From Pseudomonadota bacterium (GTDB lineage: Bacteria; Desulfobacterota; Desulfobacteria; Desulfobacterales; Desulfobacteraceae): DNA of 15,579 nucleotides. How positions within the stretch are numbered: position 1 is the stretch's first letter; each line of letters begins with the position of its first letter. The notes below the pieces were generated by a model, which was not told the DNA's origin, did no database searches, and saw only the letters and a list, made by a program, of their open reading frames with translations. Positions 6,079 to 14,454 of the stretch are shown in pieces. Location: contig JAHIVS010000629.1 in the NCBI GenBank assembly GCA_018816605.1, forward strand, positions 1-15,579. The letters run 5' to 3'. The position numbers and the translations under genes are program-made.

Positions 6079-6941
6079 AACCCAAACACCTGTGCATGGG
6101 AATCCTCTGTTTTTTTCTCCTGGCCTTTGGGGCCCATGCAGGATCTCCTGTATGGAAGGTAAGCCAGGCAAACCGCCACTTTTATCTGGGGGGAACCCTT
6201 CATATTCTCGGTGAATCGGACTACCCCTTGCCCACGGCCTTTGATGCCGCCTATGGCAAATCAGATGTCCTGATCTTTGAGACAGACATTGAAAAAAGCC
6301 GTGACCCCGCATTCACAAAAACCTTTATGGAGAAATTGGTCTATGCGGACAACCGGACCCTGAAAAAACTGCTGACACCTGACACCTTCCAGGCCTTGAA
6401 TATTTTTGCGGCAGACCGGGGAATAGCGGTTGAAGCCATGGAGCGTTTTAAACCCGGCCTGGTCCTGATCTCCCTGACAATGATCGAGGCAAAGAAACTG
6501 GGAGCGGCCGGAACCGGAGTGGATGAATTCTTTTTCTCCAAAGCGACCAGGGATAAAAAAAAAATGGGCTACCTTGAAAGTCCTGAAGAACAGATCGCTT
6601 TGTTTGAAAAGATGGGCACCGGAAATGAAGATGCATTGATTTCCTATATTATCGAGGACTTAAAACGCCTGCCAGTTTTACTGCCTGTCATCAAAGCCGC
6701 ATGGAAAAAAGGGGATGGCCCGGGCCTTGACAGGGCCATACTTGGGCCGCTGAAACATGATTTACCCCAACTTTACCACTCTGTTTTTGTCGCAAGAAAC
6801 CAGAAGTGGATGCCCGGGATAAGGCAATTGGCGGCCACACCCCAGGTTGAGTTTATTCTGGTGGGTGCGGGGCATCTGGCTGGAGAACAGGGCCTTTTGG
6901 CCCTGCTCAAAAACCAGGGATTTACCATTACAAGTCAATAG
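6075..6941 (+). CDS. TraB/GumN-family protein, exported
   Basis: This 288-residue protein starts with a signal peptide (basic MKPKH, a hydrophobic core, cleavage probably after AHA at residue 22). The family hallmarks follow: FYLGGTLHIL (about 37-46) with the conserved GTxH, an acidic ETDIE segment near 70, and the C-terminal FILVGAGHLAGEQGLL with the second conserved GxxH. Members resemble TIKI/TraB metal-dependent proteases and the GumN neighbours of xanthan genes, but bacterial members have no settled function. A periplasmic metallohydrolase is the best guess. The start overlaps the LOG stop by 4 nt. It has no evident terminator in the 26 nt before the convergent aminopeptidase gene. Confidence 0.88.
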   Translation: MKPKHLCMGILCFFLLAFGAHAGSPVWKVSQANRHFYLGGTLHILGESDYPLPTAFDAAYGKSDVLIFETDIEKSRDPAFTKTFMEKLVYADNRTLKKLLTPDTFQALNIFAADRGIAVEAMERFKPGLVLISLTMIEAKKLGAAGTGVDEFFFSKATRDKKKMGYLESPEEQIALFEKMGTGNEDALISYIIEDLKRLPVLLPVIKAAWKKGDGPGLDRAILGPLKHDLPQLYHSVFVARNQKWMPGIRQLAATPQVEFILVGAGHLAGEQGLLALLKNQGFTITSQ

Positions 6942-6967
6942 GGTTCAGGGCAAGGCTCCAAGAAGGG

Positions 6968-8746
6968 TTAGAGAGGATCTGTTTTCTGTTTGAGCCATGC
7001 CGCAACCTGGGGCTCAAGGCCCGGGCTTAAGCGTTCATACACCTGCTGATGATAGGTATTCAGATAGCGGGTTTCAAAATGGGAAAGCAGCGTTCTGTCC
7101 ACAAGGCTGGTTTCAAAATGGCAGAGGGTCATGTTCTCGAAGCCCATGAACTGGCCAAATTGGGTTTTGTGGGCCTCGTCCACCAAAATCATGTTTTCAA
7201 GGCGGATGCCGTAGTGCCCTTCCCGGTAAAGCCCGGGTTCATTGGTCAAGAGCATTCCCTTTTTCAATTCCACATCCACGGGATGGGGGCTGATCCGTGC
7301 AGGTCCCTCATGGACACAAAGAAAAAATCCCACACCATGGCCTGTGCCATGGCCGAAATTCATGCCTTCTTTCCAGAGGAACTGACGGGACAGGGTGTCT
7401 ATTTGAAACCCCTTGGTTCCCATGGGAAAAAGGGCTGTGGCCACGGCAATATGCCCCTTGAGCACCAGTGTATAATCATGGATTTCCTGTTGGGTGGGAA
7501 CACCAAGGTTGACGGTCCGGGTGATATCCGTCGTGCCGGTCAGATAATTGCCCCCGGAATCCGTGAGGAACATACCCTGGTTTCCAAGGAGGGCATCACT
7601 TTCGGGCGTTGCTGAATAATGACACATGGCCGAGTGCTCCCGGCAGGCCATGATGGGATTAAAACTATTGCTGAAAAAATCAGGCTGCACCCTGCGGAAT
7701 TCAAAAAGAGTTCTGGCGGCACTCATTTCAGAAGCAGGCGTATCGTCGGTTCTGTTTTCAAGCCAATACAAAAAATTGACCATGGCAACCCCGTCTTTAA
7801 CCGACGTCTGCCGCATATGACCGATCTCTATCTCATTTTTAATTGCTTTAAGTTCTGCAGCAGGATTTATCTGTTCAATGATCCTGGTTTCCGGGTTAAT
7901 CGCCTGAACAAAGGCATAACTGACCGTATTGGGATCCAGAAGAATCCTGGTCCCTTTGGCCAGACTGCCCAGCGTCTGTTTCAATTGCCCATAGGGGTAG
8001 AAATCTATCCTGTCCTGCTCAAATTGGGCGGCAAGGGGCGCATCCACCTTATCCGGATGGATAAAGACCATTGCCCGATCACGGGTGACCAGGGCAAAAG
8101 CCAGGTTCACGGGCGTGTTGCAGACGTCCTCCCCCCTGAGATTAAAGGTCCAGGCAATGTCGTCCAGGGTGGTTATCAAATGGGTATCGGCACCGGTTTT
8201 TGCCATGACCTCCCTGATCTGGGTAAGTTTTTGGGCCCGTGTCCGTCCGGCATAGATATCGGACAGAATCCAGGCCCTGGAAACCGGCATGGGGGGGCGA
8301 TCTGCCCAGATATCGGAAATAAAATCCACGTCCGCGACAAGGGCCATCCCTTTTTGTTCAAACCTGCGTTTATATTTTTCCACATTTGCAGCAGAGACCA
8401 CATGGCCGTCCATGGCAATGGTATCTTTTTCTGAAAGGGTTTGGGAAAGCCAGACATCAAACTCCGGAACATTTGCCTCCCCCTGTCTGAACAGCTCAAA
8501 GGAGGATCCCTTTATCTGGGAAGCGGCCTGGAGCCAATACCGGAAGTCTGTCCAGAGAATGGCCTTGTCTTTTGTCACAACCGCCACGCCTGCAGACCCC
8601 GTAAACCCTGTCAGCCAGCGTCTTGCCTGCCAGTGGTCTGCCATATATTCACTCTGATGGGGATCTGCCGTTGTGACCACGAAAGCTGCGATATGCCGGT
8701 TGGCCATTTTTTCTCTTAGCAGAACAAGTTTTTCCTGGGTATTCAA
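6968..8746 (-). CDS. X-Pro aminopeptidase (aminopeptidase P, peptidase family M24B)
   Basis: This 592-residue three-domain form matches the long cytosolic aminopeptidase P type. Two creatinase-like N domains (about 1-150 and 155-305) precede the pita-bread catalytic domain (about 310-535) and a C-terminal extension. All five dinuclear metal ligands are visible: D396 (LTDSGGN), D407 (GTTDIT), H470 (HGTGHGVG), E503 (TNEPG) and E517 (RLENM). Accessory histidines are at 371 (REHSAM) and 479 (CVHEGP). The spacing agrees with human XPNPEP1 as I recall it. It releases N-terminal residues before proline and helps recycle peptides in the cytoplasm; there is no signal peptide. The ATG follows AAAGGA at a long distance. 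It starts 12 nt after the chemotaxis receptor stop and is probably co-transcribed with it. Confidence 0.95.
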   Translation of the reverse strand: MNTQEKLVLLREKMANRHIAAFVVTTADPHQSEYMADHWQARRWLTGFTGSAGVAVVTKDKAILWTDFRYWLQAASQIKGSSFELFRQGEANVPEFDVWLSQTLSEKDTIAMDGHVVSAANVEKYKRRFEQKGMALVADVDFISDIWADRPPMPVSRAWILSDIYAGRTRAQKLTQIREVMAKTGADTHLITTLDDIAWTFNLRGEDVCNTPVNLAFALVTRDRAMVFIHPDKVDAPLAAQFEQDRIDFYPYGQLKQTLGSLAKGTRILLDPNTVSYAFVQAINPETRIIEQINPAAELKAIKNEIEIGHMRQTSVKDGVAMVNFLYWLENRTDDTPASEMSAARTLFEFRRVQPDFFSNSFNPIMACREHSAMCHYSATPESDALLGNQGMFLTDSGGNYLTGTTDITRTVNLGVPTQQEIHDYTLVLKGHIAVATALFPMGTKGFQIDTLSRQFLWKEGMNFGHGTGHGVGFFLCVHEGPARISPHPVDVELKKGMLLTNEPGLYREGHYGIRLENMILVDEAHKTQFGQFMGFENMTLCHFETSLVDRTLLSHFETRYLNTYHQQVYERLSPGLEPQVAAWLKQKTDPL

Positions 8747-8758
8747 AATAGGTATCCT

Positions 8759-10885
8759 TTATTTGATGACGAACCGGTTGATCAAGGTATCCAACTTATC
8801 TGTCTGGGTTCCCATCTCTTCGGTATCCCCATTAATGTGGTTGCAATTTTCAGACATTTTTACACTGGCCCGGTTCATTTTTTCCATCTGATTTGCGATG
8901 TCGGTGGTCAGGGTGTCAAACTCCGAAATACGGGTGTTCACATCCGAGATGCCAGAGGCAACGGTGGCGGTATTGTCTGCAATCTCCTTGGTCGTGGCAG
9001 ATTGTTCTTCAATGGCCGAAGCAATTTCGTTGACCACATCGTTCATATCACCGAATTTTTTCAAAATACCGGCCATCTCATCCATGGTGTCACCTGATGA
9101 GCCCAGGATCGTATCAATTTTATTTTTAATGTCCTGGGTGGCCATTGCCGTTTGCCGGGCCAATTCCTTTATCTCCCCTGCGACAACGGCAAATCCTTTT
9201 CCGGCCTCCCCGGCCCGGGCCGCCTCAATGGTGGCGTTCAGGGCCAGAAGGTTGGTCTGTTCGGAAATCTCATTAATGGTGGATGTGAAACCGTCAATCT
9301 GTTTTGCCTCCCTGCCCAGCTGATTCACTTTTACCGAGGCGGCTTCAATCATTTGATGGGTTTCCACACTCATTGCACGGGCGGCTTCGGCATTCTTGGC
9401 AATCTCGTTGATGGTGGCCGTCATCTCTTCTGTGGCAGAGGCCACAATGTCCAGGTTGTCCGAAGACTGGCCCACCACATGGGAAATGGCCGATATTTGT
9501 GAACTCATTTCCGTCGTGGCCTGGGTGACCCGCTTTGTGGTATCCAGCATCTGGTCTGAATTGTCCGATATCTCCCGGGAGGCGTCCCTGGTCACTCCAA
9601 CAGCATGGGACAGAACCTGAGAGCTCTGGGAAATGTCCTGGATCATGATCTGAAGTTTTTCGATAAAAACATTAAACCAATGGGAAAGCGCTCCTATCTC
9701 ATCCCTGGATGTGATGGGGATGCGTTTGGTCAAGTCTCCCTCCCCTTGGGCCGCATCTTTCAGACTGGAAGTGACCCTCAGAATGGATTTCACCATGGTT
9801 CCGGAAAAAAACAAGGCCACTGGAATAATCAGCACAATACAGCAAAGATAAACGATTACCATCGTATACACCAGCTGCAGGGTATTGTCCTTCACAATTT
9901 TATTGGAGGTCAGCAGGGCAATGGCACCGGCAAGGCTCTTGTCCGAATAAACGGGCAGCAGGCCCTGGAAATATTTGATCTTCTCCACCTCTAGGACTCC
10001 GGGGACCGCCCTTTGCTGTTCCAGGGTCCAGTCAGCACCGGCTGTGGGTGAAAACGTGTCCTTATCAAGGACGGAATAAGAGGGCAAACTTCCCGCTGCC
10101 AAGGTTTCTTTTGCAAAAATATTGACATGCATACCGGTCAGTTCCACCATCTGGTCTGCAAATGCCTTGTCCAGCAATTTTGACAGAACCACACCCCCAA
10201 AAGACCTGGGCTCCATCTGCTGGGTTTTTTTGTTGTAGTCATCCACCATTACAGGCACTGAAATGGACAATGCCAGGTGCCCTCCCAGGTGTCCCAGATT
10301 GCCTTCAGGAAGCGTTGCAGTCGTGGGAGGTTCAGTAATCCTGCTTTCAAGATCCGGGAGCTGGGGAGCTGTTTCCCACCGACTCTTTTTTAAATCCTGG
10401 GTCCCATTGATCCGAACAAATTTAAACATTTTCTCCGGATTTACATAGTAATACCCTGCCAAAAATGTGCCGTCCTTTTTTTGCTCTGCAAAGGCGACCA
10501 ATTCTCCTGCGGCATCATAGACCGCCAATCTCTTTAGATTATTTGCCGAGGCTGTTGCAAACAATGCATTGGCAAGATCGAAAAAAGCAGATTCGGTCAT
10601 GCCCAGGTCATAGTCCTTTTTAAACTCACCGATGAATTTAACGTTTTCACTCACCTTGAACACAGTATCCATCTGATTGATTTTTTTGAACAGGTCCTGC
10701 CGGACCTCTTCCATCTTATTTTTAATATTATTGACCCCGGTCACAAGACTGGCATTGGTAGCCGCCACATTCTGGTCATAGGTGACATAGGAGACCACAA
10801 GACAGGAAACAATCATGACGATACAGACCACAAGAACGATGACGCCGAGTATCTTTTGTCTTAATTTAAAAGAAAAAAAATTCAT
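8759..10885 (-). CDS. Methyl-accepting chemotaxis protein (transmembrane, large periplasmic sensor)
   Basis: This 708-residue receptor has TM1 at about 12-34, a periplasmic sensor of about 300 residues (38-335), TM2 at about 338-360 and a HAMP domain at about 361-415 ([17 protein letters not shown]). A long coiled-coil signalling domain follows, with the conserved hairpin tip [20 protein letters not shown] (539-558) and [15 protein letters not shown] after it. The sensor looks Cache-like in size and position, but I cannot assign a ligand. The C terminus ends RFVIK, without the NWETF-type pentapeptide that docks CheR/CheB. No chemotaxis signalling genes are nearby, so it is an orphan receptor that must work with a distant cluster. 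The ATG is preceded by AGGGAAGG at short spacing. Confidence 0.95.
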   Translation of the reverse strand: MNFFSFKLRQKILGVIVLVVCIVMIVSCLVVSYVTYDQNVAATNASLVTGVNNIKNKMEEVRQDLFKKINQMDTVFKVSENVKFIGEFKKDYDLGMTESAFFDLANALFATASANNLKRLAVYDAAGELVAFAEQKKDGTFLAGYYYVNPEKMFKFVRINGTQDLKKSRWETAPQLPDLESRITEPPTTATLPEGNLGHLGGHLALSISVPVMVDDYNKKTQQMEPRSFGGVVLSKLLDKAFADQMVELTGMHVNIFAKETLAAGSLPSYSVLDKDTFSPTAGADWTLEQQRAVPGVLEVEKIKYFQGLLPVYSDKSLAGAIALLTSNKIVKDNTLQLVYTMVIVYLCCIVLIIPVALFFSGTMVKSILRVTSSLKDAAQGEGDLTKRIPITSRDEIGALSHWFNVFIEKLQIMIQDISQSSQVLSHAVGVTRDASREISDNSDQMLDTTKRVTQATTEMSSQISAISHVVGQSSDNLDIVASATEEMTATINEIAKNAEAARAMSVETHQMIEAASVKVNQLGREAKQIDGFTSTINEISEQTNLLALNATIEAARAGEAGKGFAVVAGEIKELARQTAMATQDIKNKIDTILGSSGDTMDEMAGILKKFGDMNDVVNEIASAIEEQSATTKEIADNTATVASGISDVNTRISEFDTLTTDIANQMEKMNRASVKMSENCNHINGDTEEMGTQTDKLDTLINRFVIK

Positions 10886-10934
10886 GCCTTCCCTATTTTT
10901 ATGTTTTTAACGACTATTTGTCATTTTTTACAAT

Positions 10935-10974
10935 AAACCTCAATTTCATACACTTTTTAAAACAAAACCTCAAT
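10935..10974. repeat. Direct repeat AAACCTCAAT x2, 30-nt period, upstream of the chemotaxis receptor
   Basis: The decamer occurs at 10935-10944 and 10965-10974, exactly 30 nt apart (about three helical turns), in the region before the receptor gene. On the minus strand each copy reads ATTGAGGTTT. The outer copy supplies a TTGAGG that could act as a -35, followed after 17 nt by TATGAA. This could be paired regulator sites or chance in A/T-rich DNA. Confidence 0.4.
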
Positions 10975-11009
10975 ATTTTTCCTTGCCCAGGCGAAGAGAA
11001 AGTGATAAA

Positions 11010-11031
11010 AACCATACCATAGGGTATGGTT
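11010..11031. promoter_or_regulatory. Perfect inverted repeat AACCATACC-N4-GGTATGGTT, probable TetR operator
   Basis: Nine-nt arms with a 4-nt centre lie 19 nt before the start of the tetR-type gene. This is the expected location and size for autoregulation. The repeat covers or abuts the likely -10 region (TATAAG at 11031-11036, or TAAAAA at 11006-11011). Confidence 0.75.
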
Positions 11032-11050
11032 ATAAGCTTTAGGAACTTCC

Positions 11051-11617
11051 ATGAAAAAAACAGACAAAACCCCCTGGTTTGATCAAGGATTCAAACTTCT
11101 CAAGACAGCAGGCGCTGCCGGTTTGACCATTGAAAACCTGACCCGGGCAATGGGCAAAACCAAGGGCGCTTTTTACCATCATTTTAAAAACAGACACGAT
11201 TATTCCCAAAAGCTTCTGGAGCAATGGGAAGAGAAACAGACCGGTGACATCATCCGGGACAGCCAGGTGCAAAAAACCCTGGAAACCATCAATGATGCCC
11301 TTGTGACCTTGTCGGAAAAGGCCATGGACCCGGAAACGGAAGTGGCCGTAAGGGCCTGGGCCCTGCGGGATCCCCTTGCCCGAAAGTTCCAGGAACGCAT
11401 TGACACCCGGCGGGTGGATTTTTTAAAAACCATGTTTTCCCTTATGACCCGGGACCCGGACCAGGTGGAATTTTTCTCTTTGATACGATATTGCTTTTAT
11501 ATCGGCAGCCACCAGATCATCCCCACCATGGATGAAGACCGCTATAAGCAAAACCTGACCGCTCTAATGAAAATGTTCGAACACTCTATACACCCCCCCA
11601 AAAAACCTAAAAAATAA
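11051..11617 (+). CDS. TetR/AcrR-family transcriptional regulator
   Basis: This 188-residue protein carries an N-terminal helix-turn-helix. GAAGLTIENLTRAMGKTKGA then FYHHFKNRHDY (residues about 18-48) contains the T-x-x-x-[LI] and K-G-x-[FL]-Y-x-[HY]-F pattern that is diagnostic of the family. The rest is a helical ligand-binding and dimerisation domain ending in a lysine- and proline-rich tail. An AGGAA precedes the ATG. It is the first gene of a probable operon with tryptophanase, whose start is 12 nt downstream, and a perfect palindrome sits just before it. It likely represses itself and the lyase and responds to a related small molecule, perhaps tryptophan, indole or an aromatic compound (inference). 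Confidence 0.93.
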   Translation: MKKTDKTPWFDQGFKLLKTAGAAGLTIENLTRAMGKTKGAFYHHFKNRHDYSQKLLEQWEEKQTGDIIRDSQVQKTLETINDALVTLSEKAMDPETEVAVRAWALRDPLARKFQERIDTRRVDFLKTMFSLMTRDPDQVEFFSLIRYCFYIGSHQIIPTMDEDRYKQNLTALMKMFEHSIHPPKKPKK

Positions 11618-11629
11618 GAGGATCTTTCC

Positions 11630-13006
11630 ATGAAAACCATTATCGAACCCTTCAGAATTAAGACCACCGAACCCATTAAGATTATTTCCCGGGAAGAACG
11701 GATCAAAGCTTTAGACGCAGCCCATGAAAACGTTTTTCTGCTGGATGCAGAAGACTGCTGCATTGACCTGCTAACCGACTCGGGCACCGGGGCCATGTCC
11801 ACCCGGCAATGGGCCGCCATGATGATGGGAGATGAATCCTATGCCGGCTCCAGATCCTGGAAAAATTTTGAACGGACGGTGCGAAGCATTACCGGGATCA
11901 AACACATATTGCCCACCCACCAGGGAAGAGCGGCAGAGGGAATTCTTGCCCAGACCCTTATAAAAAAAGGCCAGGTTATCCCGAACAATTCCCATTTTGA
12001 TACCACCCGGGCCAACATTGAATTTGTGGGTGGAATTGCTGCCAACCTCCTGTGTGCGGAAGGGGCGGACACAGCAGATGAATCACCCTTCAAGGGGAAC
12101 ATGGATATTGAAAAACTCAAGGCTTGCATTGCCGAACACGGAAAAGAAAATATCCCTTTTTGCATGATCACGGTCACCAACAACACCGGCGGAGGACAGC
12201 CCGTTTCAATGGCCAATATCCGGGCTGTCAAAAAGGTATTAAAACAGCAGGGGATACCCCTGGTCATTGATGCCTGCCGGTTTGCCGAAAATTCATATTT
12301 TATCCACGAACGGGAAAAAGGGTATCAGGGAAAGTCTTTGCTGGAGATTGCCCGGGAAATGTTTTCCCATGCCGATGCCGCCACCATGAGCTGCAAAAAA
12401 GATGGGCTTGCCAATATCGGAGGCTTTCTCATCTGCAATGACGATACCTGGGCGCAAAAGTTCACCAATCTTCTGATCATGCGGGAGGGATTTCCCACCT
12501 ATGGCGGGCTTGCGGGAAGGGATCTTGAAGCCATTGCGGTTGGGTTGATGGAAGCCCTTGAGTATGATTACCAGGTCTACCGCCAGGCAACGGTCCGATA
12601 TTTGAGTCAAAGCCTCATTAAGATGGGCATTCCCATAGTCCGGCCGGCCGGCGGCCATGCCGTTTTTCTGGATGCCAGAAAAATGCTTCCCCACATTCCT
12701 GCATTACAATACCCGGGCATCGGCGTGATCAATGCCCTTTACATCGAAGGCGGGGTCAGGGGAGTGGAACTTGGCAGTGTCATGTTCGGCAGCTTTGATG
12801 AAAACAAAAAAGAATTGCCCTCCCCCCTTGAACTGGTCCGCCTTGCCTTTCCCCGGCGGGTCTATACCCAGAGCCATTTTGATTACCTGATAGAGGTCAT
12901 AGGAGAGGTCTGGACAATGAAAAACGAAATCCCCGGCTATAAAATCACCTATCAGCCTCAATATCTACGCCATTTCACCTGCCATTTTGAACGGGTGACG
13001 CCCTAG
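11630..13006 (+). CDS. tnaA: Tryptophanase (L-tryptophan indole-lyase); tyrosine phenol-lyase less likely
   Basis: This 458-residue PLP enzyme belongs to the beta-eliminating lyase family. Near-invariant blocks are DLLTDSGTGAMS (46-57), MMMGDESYAGS (64-74), PTHQGRAAE (95-103), GGGQPVSMANIRAV (187-200) and SCKKDG with the Schiff-base Lys257. Y71, D214, R217 and R404 also fit. Three positions separate the two known activities. D124 (HFDTTR) and H448 (LRHFT) are the tryptophanase residues, equivalent to Asp137 and His463 of E. coli TnaA as I recall them. Position 381, an arginine essential in tyrosine phenol-lyase, is leucine here (GVELGS). The reaction is tryptophan to indole, pyruvate and ammonia in the cytoplasm. 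GAGGAT precedes the ATG. There is no TnaC-like leader peptide; control probably comes through the adjacent TetR protein. Confidence 0.87.
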   Translation: MKTIIEPFRIKTTEPIKIISREERIKALDAAHENVFLLDAEDCCIDLLTDSGTGAMSTRQWAAMMMGDESYAGSRSWKNFERTVRSITGIKHILPTHQGRAAEGILAQTLIKKGQVIPNNSHFDTTRANIEFVGGIAANLLCAEGADTADESPFKGNMDIEKLKACIAEHGKENIPFCMITVTNNTGGGQPVSMANIRAVKKVLKQQGIPLVIDACRFAENSYFIHEREKGYQGKSLLEIAREMFSHADAATMSCKKDGLANIGGFLICNDDTWAQKFTNLLIMREGFPTYGGLAGRDLEAIAVGLMEALEYDYQVYRQATVRYLSQSLIKMGIPIVRPAGGHAVFLDARKMLPHIPALQYPGIGVINALYIEGGVRGVELGSVMFGSFDENKKELPSPLELVRLAFPRRVYTQSHFDYLIEVIGEVWTMKNEIPGYKITYQPQYLRHFTCHFERVTP

Positions 13007-13037
13007 GCGGCCACCGGAAACAACTGAATTGATTATA

Positions 13038-13051
13038 CTTGTATATACAAG
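13038..13051. promoter_or_regulatory. Perfect 14-nt palindrome CTTGTATATACAAG, GntR-type operator candidate
   Basis: The sequence is a complete dyad of the TTGTATATACAA kind, which is common for FadR-subfamily GntR regulators (GT-N-AC core). It lies after the tryptophanase stop and about 70 nt upstream of the putative liv promoter. No GntR gene is in the window. Confidence 0.45.
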
Positions 13052-13122
13052 ACAAGCGTCCAATTTTACTGGGATTTGCGCCATGTCTCTTTCTTTTTTT
13101 ATAACCCAAGGCCTTTTTTTAC

Positions 13123-13152
13123 TTGACTATAACCACCCTTCTTCTTTATATT
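13123..13152 (+). promoter_or_regulatory. Putative sigma-70-like promoter of the liv genes
   Basis: TTGACT (13123-13128) and TATATT (13147-13152) are 18 nt apart, about 70 nt before the binding-protein ATG. A 14-nt dyad ACAATT-AA-AATTGT (13163-13176) follows near the expected transcription start and may be an operator. Confidence 0.5.
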
Positions 13153-13222
13153 TGCAACACTCACAATTAAAATTGTAGTTATGCTGTACTATTAAATCAA
13201 TTTAACCAAAGGGGAGTAAGAG

Positions 13223-14341
13223 ATGAAATCTATTTTCAAAGCGTTGGCAATTGCGGCACTGGCAATGGCTGTGTTTGCAGTACCCGGTTTTGCCGGTGAT
13301 ACCATCAAAATCGGTTCTGGCGGAGTTATCTCCGGTGACCTGGCACCCTATGGAATCTCTTCCGTACGCGGCATTGAAATCGCCATAGAAGACATCAACG
13401 CCAAAGGCGGCGTCCTTGGTAAGCAACTGGAACTTTTAATTGGTGACGATGTGTGTAAACCCGAAGTTGCTGTCAACATGGCAACCAAACTGGTTTCCGA
13501 CGGTGCCCAGATGATTGTCGGCCATGTATGTTCCGGATGCACCATCGCAGCAAACAAAATTTATAAAGATGCCAATCTTCTGGTTGTCTCCCCGGCCTCC
13601 ACCAATGATGACCTGACCCTCAAGGGTGAACACCCCAATTTTTTCAGAACCATTGCCTATGACGGTGCCCAGGCAACCCTCATGACCAATTTTGTTAAAA
13701 ACGACCTCAAAGTCAAAAAAGTTGCCCTGATCCATGACAAGGGCGATTATGGAAAAGGCCAGATGGAACTTGCCCAGGCGGCATTTGAAAAACTGGGCGG
13801 CATTGAAATCGTATTGTTTGAAGGGGTTACAACAGGCGCTGTCGACTTTTCCGCCATTGTTCAGAAAATCAAAAGATCCGAAGCCCAAGTCACCATGTGG
13901 GGCGGCTATCATTCAGATGCCTCCAAAATTGTCCAGCTGTTGAAAAAGAAACGGGTGGATACCATTTTCTTTGGCGGTGACGGCATCATCGGTGACAACT
14001 TCACCACCCTGGCCGGCAAATATTCCGAAGGCGTTTATGCAACCGGCCCCAATGATACCTCTTCCAACCCCCTGTACCAGGAACTTGCAGCCAAACACCA
14101 GAAAAAATACGGAGAAGATCCCGGAACCTTCTTTTACAATGGGTATGCCTGTGTCCAGGCCCTTGCCATGGCAGCTGAGAAAGCCGGTTCAGTTGATTTT
14201 GACAAGATGAAGGCCGCCATGTACGAACTCAAAATCGATTCCCCCCTGGGCCCCATCGGGTTTGATAAAAACGGGGATGTTATCGGGGCTGGTTTCTCAG
14301 TTTACAAAGTTATGGATGGAAAATACAAACAAGTTAATTAA
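13223..14341 (+). CDS. livK: Branched-chain amino-acid ABC transporter, periplasmic substrate-binding protein
   Basis: This 372-residue protein has a clear signal peptide (KSIFK, a hydrophobic AIAALAMAVFAV core, cleavage after GFA at residue 24). The mature part starts DTIKIGSGG and follows the type-I periplasmic binding fold of LivJ/LivK: GDLAPYGISSVRGIEIAIED, GGVLGKQLELL and a Cys pair in VGHVCSGCT that is typical of the family. It captures leucine/isoleucine/valine or related amino acids in the periplasm and delivers them to the LivHM permease. The true ligand cannot be told from sequence. A strong AAGGGGAG lies before the ATG. The permease gene follows after a terminator, the usual layout when the binding protein is needed in excess. 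Confidence 0.92.
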   Translation: MKSIFKALAIAALAMAVFAVPGFAGDTIKIGSGGVISGDLAPYGISSVRGIEIAIEDINAKGGVLGKQLELLIGDDVCKPEVAVNMATKLVSDGAQMIVGHVCSGCTIAANKIYKDANLLVVSPASTNDDLTLKGEHPNFFRTIAYDGAQATLMTNFVKNDLKVKKVALIHDKGDYGKGQMELAQAAFEKLGGIEIVLFEGVTTGAVDFSAIVQKIKRSEAQVTMWGGYHSDASKIVQLLKKKRVDTIFFGGDGIIGDNFTTLAGKYSEGVYATGPNDTSSNPLYQELAAKHQKKYGEDPGTFFYNGYACVQALAMAAEKAGSVDFDKMKAAMYELKIDSPLGPIGFDKNGDVIGAGFSVYKVMDGKYKQVN

Positions 14342-14361
14342 TTGCTGATGTTGAAACAAAA

Positions 14362-14398
14362 CAGGAGCGTAATTCATTCAATTACGGCTCCTGTTTTT
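14362..14398 (+). terminator. Intrinsic terminator/attenuator between livK and livH
   Basis: CAGGAGC-GTAATT (14362-14374) pairs with AATTAC-G-GCTCCTG (14380-14393) with a single unpaired base. The loop is short, and TTTTT follows. Being inside the operon, it should let only part of the transcripts continue into the permease genes. Confidence 0.85.
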
Positions 14399-14454
14399 GT
14401 CAGTATTAGGTTTACTTTAATTTAACAAAGTTTAGGAGTCTTAAATTAATTAAC

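Noticed and set aside
7619..8434. 271-aa open frame on the plus strand
   Set aside because: It is antisense to the aminopeptidase P gene, which has full family motifs; the antisense translation resembles no family and has no RBS.
11630..13006. Tyrosine phenol-lyase as primary call
   Set aside because: The arginine needed for tyrosine binding (position 381) is leucine, and Asp124 and His448 are tryptophanase-type.
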